Below the pieces are notes generated by a model. It saw only the letters and a program-made list of their open reading frames with translations. It searched no databases and had not been told where the DNA came from. Shown piece by piece: positions 58,833 to 64,000 of a DNA stretch of 64,000 nucleotides. The stretch spans positions 3,410,001-3,474,000 of the forward strand of contig NZ_CP187232.1 in assembly GCF_049674955.1 (NCBI RefSeq). Direction: 5' to 3'. Source of the DNA: Sphaerisporangium viridialbum. Lineage in GTDB: Bacteria > Actinomycetota > Actinomycetes > Streptosporangiales > Streptosporangiaceae. A program made the position numbers and the translations under genes. How positions within the stretch are numbered: the stretch's first letter is position 1; the number at the start of each line of letters is the position of its first letter.

Positions 58833-60137
58833 ATGGAGCGGGACATCCCCCCACCCCGTATCCGGCTGCGGCGCTCGCGTACGGCCATGCTGGTCGGCGC
58901 CCTGGTGGCGCTGCTCGGCGGGTCCATCGTGACCGCCGCCTCACCGGCCAGCGCGGCCGACGCCCTGATCTCGCAGGGCAGGACGGCCACCGCCTCCTCC
59001 ACCGAGAACGCGGGCACCCCCGCCTCCGCCGCCTTCGACGGCAACGGCGGCACCCGCTGGTCGAGCGCCGCCAGTGACCCCCAGTGGCTGCAGGTCGACC
59101 TCGGCGCGTCCGCCACGGTCAGCCAGGTGGTGCTGAACTGGGAGAACGCGTACGCCATCGACTACACGATCCAGACGTCCGCGAACGGCAGCGCGTGGAC
59201 CACGATCAAGACCGTGACCGGTTCCACCGGCGGCAACCAGACGCTCGCGGTCTCGGGCACCGGCCGTTACGTCAGGTTGCACACCACCAAGCGCGCCACC
59301 CAGTGGGGCGTCTCGCTCTGGGAGTTCCAGGTGTTCGGCACCGGCGGCGCCCCGCCGCCCTCGCCGCCGCCCGGCAACGTCGTGCGCGTCGCGGAGTTCC
59401 TCGCGGACTGCCCGTTCAGCCACCGGCTGCCCGACGACCCGATCATCTTCCCGGGCCTGCCGGGCGCCTCCCACATGCACAGCTTCTTCGGCAGCACGAC
59501 GACCAACGCGAGCAGCACGGTCACCAGCCTGCAGAACGCCAACAGCAACTGCAACCCGGCCGTCGACAAGTCGGCGTACTGGGTGCCCACCTTCTACAAG
59601 GACAACGTCCCCGTCGAGCCGGTCATCACCACGTTCTACTACCTGGGCGAGGGCGTGAACAACGACGTCGTCGCGCGGACGCAGCCCCTGCCCTTCGGCC
59701 TGCGCATCGTGGCGGGCAACGCCAAGGCCACCGCGCCGGACGCCACCACCATCTCCCGCTGGTCATGCCTGCACGCGGGCGAGGTGAACCCCGGCAAGGA
59801 CTTCGTCAACTGCCCGGCCGGCACCATGCTGGAGTCCTACCTCGACTTCCCGCAGTGCTGGAACGGCAGGGACCTGGACTCGGCGGACCACAAGAGCCAC
59901 ATGGCCTACCCGGTCAACGGCACCTGCCCCGCCACCCACCCGGTTCCGGTGCCGAAGCTGCGCCAGGTCCTGCGGTACCCGGTCACCGGTGACCCGTCGC
60001 ACTTCCGGCTCGCGTCGGGGGCGGGGTTCACCATGCACGGCGACTTCTTCAACGCCTGGCCCGAGGCCGAGATGGCGCGCCGTGTGAACGACTGCATCCG
60101 TCCGATCATCAAGTGCGGAGCCGACGGCCACCCCTAG
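58833..60137 (+). CDS. Secreted CBM32-DUF1996 protein
   Basis: 434 residues; ATG 58833 chosen (AAAGGAG 11 bases upstream, then an Arg-rich signal start). Signal peptide (about 1-42), CBM32 (about 43-170; WLQVDLGASATVSQVV, TTKRATQWGVSLWEFQVFG), Pro-rich linker, DUF1996 (about 185-434) with FLADCPFSHRLPDDPI, ASHMHSFFGSTTTN, YWVPTFYKD, FPQCWNGRDLDSADHKSH and FTMHGDFFNAWPE. The fusion to a carbohydrate-binding module and position behind a GH16 suggest that DUF1996 acts on or binds the same polysaccharide. No catalytic assignment can be made. Confidence 0.88.
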   Translation: MERDIPPPRIRLRRSRTAMLVGALVALLGGSIVTAASPASAADALISQGRTATASSTENAGTPASAAFDGNGGTRWSSAASDPQWLQVDLGASATVSQVVLNWENAYAIDYTIQTSANGSAWTTIKTVTGSTGGNQTLAVSGTGRYVRLHTTKRATQWGVSLWEFQVFGTGGAPPPSPPPGNVVRVAEFLADCPFSHRLPDDPIIFPGLPGASHMHSFFGSTTTNASSTVTSLQNANSNCNPAVDKSAYWVPTFYKDNVPVEPVITTFYYLGEGVNNDVVARTQPLPFGLRIVAGNAKATAPDATTISRWSCLHAGEVNPGKDFVNCPAGTMLESYLDFPQCWNGRDLDSADHKSHMAYPVNGTCPATHPVPVPKLRQVLRYPVTGDPSHFRLASGAGFTMHGDFFNAWPEAEMARRVNDCIRPIIKCGADGHP

Positions 60138-60235
60138 GCCACAGGTTTGCGCGAAGAACTCCCAGGGGCGGGGAGTGCGGCTACGCCGAATCCGCCGCCT
60201 CGCCCCTGGGGCACCACCAGTCGAGAGGACCCGGC

Positions 60236-60844
60236 ATGAGAGCAGGAGCCTTCCTCGCGCGGCCCGCCACGGCCGCCGTCGTGCTCGCCGCGTCGCTCAC
60301 CATGGGGTGCGCCGCCACCGCGCCGGTCCCGCGTCCCTCGGCGGCGCCGGGTGGCCAGGCCACCGCCCCTTCCCCCGCGGCCCTCACGGCCGCGGGGGAC
60401 TTCGGCCCCACCGACGTCGCCTGGGTCGAGCTGATGATCCCGATGGACGAGCTGGCCCTGCGCATGCTGGCACTCGTGCCGGACAAGTCGCCCGACCCGG
60501 ACATGAAGCGGCTGGCCGCCCGGATCAGCACGGCCCACCGCACCGAGCTGGTGAAGCTCCGCCAGCTCCTGCTGCGCTCGGGCGTACCGGAGACCAACCC
60601 CCACCAGGGGCACAACATGCCCGGCATGGTGACCCCCGAGGAGCTCGGCGCCATCGGCCGCACCTCGGGCGCCGCGTTCGACCGCCTGGTCACCGAGCAC
60701 CTTCGCGAGCACCTGAGGCAGTCGGTGGTGGTGGCCCAGGGCGAGCAGCGCTCGGGCACCAGCGAGGACACCAGGACCCTCGCCGCCGCCATGGAGAAGA
60801 CCAGGTCGTCCCAGCTCGCCGACCTCGACCGGCTCGCCGGCTGA
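60236..60844 (+). CDS. DUF305-like secreted protein, His ligands replaced
   Basis: 202 residues from ATG 60236 behind GAGAGGA. The signal ends in LTMGC, an approximate lipobox. The helical domain follows the DUF305 pattern (DVAWVELMIPMDELALRML; MKRLAARISTAHRTELVKL; GHNMPGMVTPEEL; AAFDRLVTEHLREHL). The usual MIPHH is MIPMD, so the metal-binding His pair is missing. The function of DUF305 is not firmly known. It may share the GH16-DUF1996 transcript. Confidence 0.75.
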   Translation: MRAGAFLARPATAAVVLAASLTMGCAATAPVPRPSAAPGGQATAPSPAALTAAGDFGPTDVAWVELMIPMDELALRMLALVPDKSPDPDMKRLAARISTAHRTELVKLRQLLLRSGVPETNPHQGHNMPGMVTPEELGAIGRTSGAAFDRLVTEHLREHLRQSVVVAQGEQRSGTSEDTRTLAAAMEKTRSSQLADLDRLAG

Positions 60845-60856
60845 GACCTCCCGGCG

Positions 60857-63061
60857 TCAGGTGGCGAAGACCGGCGACAGCCGGGGCCAGTCCGCCGCCG
60901 CGCACAGGACCGGCGGGCGGTCGATCGGAGCCGGCAGCGTGAGCTCCCGCGATCCGCTCACCGGCGCGCCCGTCCAGACGTCGACCCACTCGCCCGCGGG
61001 CACGTACGCGCGCACCTCCGTGGCGCCGGGTTCGACGACCGGCACCACCAGCAGGGCGTCGCCGAGCTTGTACTGCAGCGGGTAGCGCCAGATCAGCGGG
61101 TCGGCGGGGTGGTCGAAGAACAGGCCGCGCATCAGCGGCGGCCCGCCCGCCACCGCGACCCGCGCCTGTTCGGCCAGATAGGGCACGAGCCGCTCGCGCA
61201 GGTGCGCGAACCTCCTGAACACCGGCAGGACCCGCTCGTCGCCCGAGCGCTCGGCGATGTTCCACGGGGTGCGGTCACGCGACGGGGAGCGATGGTGGTT
61301 GAACTCCGAGTGGTACTGCATGATCGGCATGAACGTCGACGTCCCCGCCGCCCGCAGGTACAGCTCGGCCGAGGGCACCTCGCCGGAGAACCCCGCGAGG
61401 TCCCACCCCCAGTAGACGATGCCGCAGGCCGACGCGGTGATCCCGGCGATCACCGAGGAGCGGTACGCCTCCCACGTCGAGTCCTCGTCGCCCGCCCAGA
61501 ACGCGCCGTGCGGCTGCGACCCGGCGAACCCCGCCCGGCTGAACGTCACCGGCGCCTTGCCGCACGAGCGCAGCAGGTCGCCGAACGCGCGGGCGTAGTG
61601 CACGGGGAACAGCCCGTTGCCGTCCGCGCCCCTGCGGCCGTCGGCGTAGCGCAGGTCGTGGCCCCACGCGTGCTCGCCGCCGTCGGTCTTGAACCCGTCG
61701 ACGCCCACCTCCTCGGCGAGGTAGCGCCGCCTGGCCGTCCACCAGTCGCGCACCTCGGCCGAGCTGAGGTCGGGCATGAGCGCGAGCGGGAACCACCAGC
61801 CCCTGTTCCGGTACGGCCGGCCGTCCGCCTCCCGCACCACCAGGCCCCGCCGGAGCGCCGCGGCGGCGTCGACCGCCGCCTGGCCCGACGGGTGCGGCCG
61901 CATCTTCATGAGCGGGATCTGCCAGAGCAGCACCTTGACGTCACGCGCGTGCAGCTCGTCGACCATGCCCTTCGGGTCGGGCCACGGCCCGTCGGCGGGG
62001 AAGCGGAAGTCGGCCAGCCGGTGCGGCTCCTCGCCGGGCTCGTACCGCGCCCCGCGGAAGGCCGTGAACGTCGACTCGTCGCTCCACGCCTCGATGACCA
62101 CCGCCCCCAAGGGGATGTCCAGGTCGCGGTGGCGGTCCATCTCGGCGAGCACCCGTTCCTGGGTGTTCCACTCGTTGCCGCTGGCCCAGAGCCGGAACAC
62201 CCAGGGCGGCAGCTCGGAGGGCAGGCCCACGTCGGCGAGGAAGGCCCCGAGCACCTTGACGGGGTCGCCGTCGTAGAGCCGCAGCGCCGGCTCCGGGCCC
62301 TGGACCTCCGCCTCCACCCGCAGGCGGCCGGGCGTGGACGCGCCGACGTCGTACCAGGTGCGCGCCGAGGTGGCCACGTGGAGTCCCCAGGAGCCCTCGC
62401 CGCCGACCACCAGCGCGAACGGCATCGGCAGGTACGTGCGGCCGTGCCCGCCCTGCCCCTTGTACTGCTCGAACACCACCGCGTCGAGCGCGCGCCCGCG
62501 CTGGTCGACGGCGTCGTAGCGCTCGCCGAAGCCCACGACGTGCTCGCCCTCGGCCAGCGCGAGCTCGAACCGCACCCGCCGCACGCCCTCGCCGCCGGCC
62601 AGCCACGCGACGCTGCCGGGGATGACGCGGTCGGTGCCCTCGACGGTCAGCGTGCCGCCGCTCTCGCTCCACGCCGCCGCCGTCACCTCGAACCACCGGG
62701 TCGTCCGGGTGGTACGCCCGTCGTCGCCTGAGGTTGCGCGGAAGCGGTAGGAGTAGCGGTGCCCGGCCCGCAGGGGCGGGGTGCGCGCCGCCCACGAGCC
62801 CGGCCCCCGGGCGGCCCGCGCCTGGGCCGCCGCGAGGTGGCCGCCTCCCGAGTCCGCGCCGGCTTCGGCGCGTACGGGGGCCAGGTCGAGCACGACGGGC
62901 GGGCCGCCGTCGACGGCCCACTCGCACACCACCGACCGCACCGAGGGAGCCGCCCTGACCCGCAGCTCCAGGGCGTCCCCGTCGACCGGGAACGCCGGCA
63001 CCCGCTGGTCCTCGGTCGTGGCGTAGGGGTGCCCGGAACCCGTGGGCCGATGGCGGATCAT
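60857..63061 (-). CDS. GH31 alpha-glycosidase
   Basis: 734 residues; ATG 63061 overlaps the stop of the upstream GH15 gene (ATGA). No signal peptide, so cytoplasmic. N-terminal beta-sandwich, then the GH31 barrel with GVDGFKTDGGEH (nucleophile Asp460), FWAGDEDSTWEAY (acid/base Asp525) and SACGIVYWGWDLAGFSG, followed by C-terminal beta domains. GH31 enzymes split alpha-glucosides, alpha-xylosides or sulfoquinovosides; which one cannot be decided here. Paired with a GH15-type enzyme, so an alpha-glucan-derived substrate is likely. No LacI operator is visible at this pair within the window. Confidence 0.9.
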   Translation of the reverse strand: MIRHRPTGSGHPYATTEDQRVPAFPVDGDALELRVRAAPSVRSVVCEWAVDGGPPVVLDLAPVRAEAGADSGGGHLAAAQARAARGPGSWAARTPPLRAGHRYSYRFRATSGDDGRTTRTTRWFEVTAAAWSESGGTLTVEGTDRVIPGSVAWLAGGEGVRRVRFELALAEGEHVVGFGERYDAVDQRGRALDAVVFEQYKGQGGHGRTYLPMPFALVVGGEGSWGLHVATSARTWYDVGASTPGRLRVEAEVQGPEPALRLYDGDPVKVLGAFLADVGLPSELPPWVFRLWASGNEWNTQERVLAEMDRHRDLDIPLGAVVIEAWSDESTFTAFRGARYEPGEEPHRLADFRFPADGPWPDPKGMVDELHARDVKVLLWQIPLMKMRPHPSGQAAVDAAAALRRGLVVREADGRPYRNRGWWFPLALMPDLSSAEVRDWWTARRRYLAEEVGVDGFKTDGGEHAWGHDLRYADGRRGADGNGLFPVHYARAFGDLLRSCGKAPVTFSRAGFAGSQPHGAFWAGDEDSTWEAYRSSVIAGITASACGIVYWGWDLAGFSGEVPSAELYLRAAGTSTFMPIMQYHSEFNHHRSPSRDRTPWNIAERSGDERVLPVFRRFAHLRERLVPYLAEQARVAVAGGPPLMRGLFFDHPADPLIWRYPLQYKLGDALLVVPVVEPGATEVRAYVPAGEWVDVWTGAPVSGSRELTLPAPIDRPPVLCAAADWPRLSPVFAT

Positions 63062-64000
63062 GGCTTCACTCCCAGTTCGTCGGCGAGCATCAGGTACATC
63101 CCGTGCGACCAGAGCAGCGGGGTGGCGACCGGGCCCCAGCGCTCGACCCACTCCTCGCGCCGCTCGGGGGCGAGCAGGACGGTGGAGACCTGCTCGGGCA
63201 GCTCGCCGTCCGCGCTCGCCTGGGCGGCCATCCATTCGAGGTAGCGCATGGCCTCCCCGGGGCGGCCCGCCCGCGCGTGGTTCAGGCCGAGGAAGCCCGA
63301 CAGCAGGATCCACCGGCCGCCGCCGTAGAAGGTGTCGGCGAGGTAGCGGTGGACGCCGCCCTCCCGGGCGAGCCGCCGCTCGACCTCGGCCACCGTGGCC
63401 ACCGCCACCGGGTGGCCCGGCGGGTACAGCCCGAACGGGTGGACGCAGGCGAGCAGGCTCCCGTCCACCGCGTCCGTGCCGAGCCACTTGGTCAGGTGGC
63501 CCCGCGTGGTGCTCTCCGGCCGCCCGGTGCCGCCGGTGGTGTCCTCGGCGCGGGCGACGCCCTCGGCCTCCACCAGCGCGGCGATGCCCTGGACCGCCTC
63601 TGCGGCGGCCTCGGACGAGGCCGCGTCGAGCACGCCGAGGGAGATCGCGGCCCGCAGGCCCGCGTGGATCGCGCCGAGCGTCGACACGTGCCGCCGCTCG
63701 ACGTGCTCCTCCCACCAGTCGTAGCAGGGCCGGTCCCAGAACGCGGTGAGGTAGCGCGTCGCGACCCGTACGGCATGCTCAGCGCCGGGGACGTCGGCGC
63801 CGTGCCGCTCGACGTGGCGGGCGAGCGCCCACATCCAGGCGCCGTAGCCGTCGAGCTGGTGGTCCCACCACTCGTCGGTGCCGTCCTCGCCGTCCAGCGT
63901 GAACCGGGTCGGCAGCATCTCGGCGGGGGAGACGGCCTCGCCGCGCGCCGCCCGCTCGACGAGTGAGGCGACCTGCCCGGCCCGGGCGCCGACCACCCGC
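63058..64000 (-). CDS. GH15-like glucoamylase/glucodextranase, partial (N-terminus outside window)
   Basis: The frame is open to the window edge; the visible 313 codons are the C-terminal part of an (alpha/alpha)6-barrel glycosidase. Typical GH15 segments are DEWWDHQLDGYGAWMWALARH, SLLACVHPFGLYPPGHP, GGVHRYLADTFYGGGRWIL and ATPLLWSHGMYLMLADELG. It would release glucose from alpha-linked oligosaccharides. Translationally coupled to the GH31 gene. The GTG at 63996 is internal and not the true start. Confidence 0.85.
   Translation of the reverse strand, partial: RVVGARAGQVASLVERAARGEAVSPAEMLPTRFTLDGEDGTDEWWDHQLDGYGAWMWALARHVERHGADVPGAEHAVRVATRYLTAFWDRPCYDWWEEHVERRHVSTLGAIHAGLRAAISLGVLDAASSEAAAEAVQGIAALVEAEGVARAEDTTGGTGRPESTTRGHLTKWLGTDAVDGSLLACVHPFGLYPPGHPVAVATVAEVERRLAREGGVHRYLADTFYGGGRWILLSGFLGLNHARAGRPGEAMRYLEWMAAQASADGELPEQVSTVLLAPERREEWVERWGPVATPLLWSHGMYLMLADELGVKP

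Noticed and set aside
1..64000. Insertion sequences, transposases, CRISPR arrays, rRNA
   Set aside because: No transposase motifs, terminal inverted repeat pairs with target duplications, regular spacer arrays or rRNA segments were recognised. The repeated tracts are CBM32 coding copies or local tandem repeats.

Overview
The window looks like chromosomal DNA from a GC-rich filamentous actinomycete, most likely a Streptosporangiales/Streptomyces-type organism. This rests on strong third-position GC, frequent GTG starts, 4-bp start/stop overlaps, MsiK-style sugar importers with no ATPase gene, a SARP (BTAD/NB-ARC/TPR) regulator and an ATPase-XRE-DUF397 cluster. The genus is inferred only. No rRNA, complete tRNA, CRISPR array or transposase was seen.

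Layout. 1-769: two tandem paralogous lipoproteins (minus). 976-2676: secreted DUF1996 protein. 2957-5349: cydAB terminal oxidase. 5357-5634: decayed coding remnant overlapping a MerR-like promoter for the ABC exporter at 5733. 7737: GNAT acetyltransferase. 8332-21486: glucan locus I, with a CBM32 beta-helix protein, SBP plus two permeases, a LacI repressor, a GH3 beta-glucosidase and a CBM32/GH16-like/TIM-barrel protein. 21556-30595: LexA, a cyclase-fold membrane protein, a 49-codon secreted peptide tail-to-tail with a SARP regulator, a 5'-nucleotidase, a secreted protein and a Nudix hydrolase. 30741-34357: ATPase/XRE/DUF397 cluster with a partial duplication, a cysteine hydrolase and a second Nudix. 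34691-40613: four-gene cassette of class III aminotransferase, Gfo/Idh dehydrogenase and heterodimeric ABC exporter. 40750-54458: glucan locus II, with ThuA and PQQ-dehydrogenase proteins carrying CBM6/CBM32, a triple-CBM32 GH16, and a ceb/bgl-like operon (SBP, two permeases, GH1, two LacI). 54731-56569: SRPBCC protein, two small ORFs and a YCII protein. 57017-60844: a second GH16, a CBM32-DUF1996 protein and a DUF305-like lipoprotein. 60857-64000: GH31 and GH15 alpha-glucan hydrolases.

How it works together (inference). The two loci form one beta-glucan foraging system. Secreted CBM32-tethered GH16, beta-helix and TIM-barrel enzymes would cut an extracellular glucan, probably beta-1,3 because of the GH16 enzymes. 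Two ABC importers sharing an ATPase encoded elsewhere would take up the oligosaccharides, and the cytoplasmic GH3 and GH1 enzymes would make glucose. The link between the loci is written in the DNA. Palindromes of two related classes, GGAGAGCGCTCTCC (locus I) and GGGAGCGCTCCC (locus II, close to the known CebR/CelR box), plus hybrids, sit just downstream of very similar promoters (TTGACA, 17-18 bp, C/G-A-A/C-T/C-C-T). Three LacI proteins are encoded among them.
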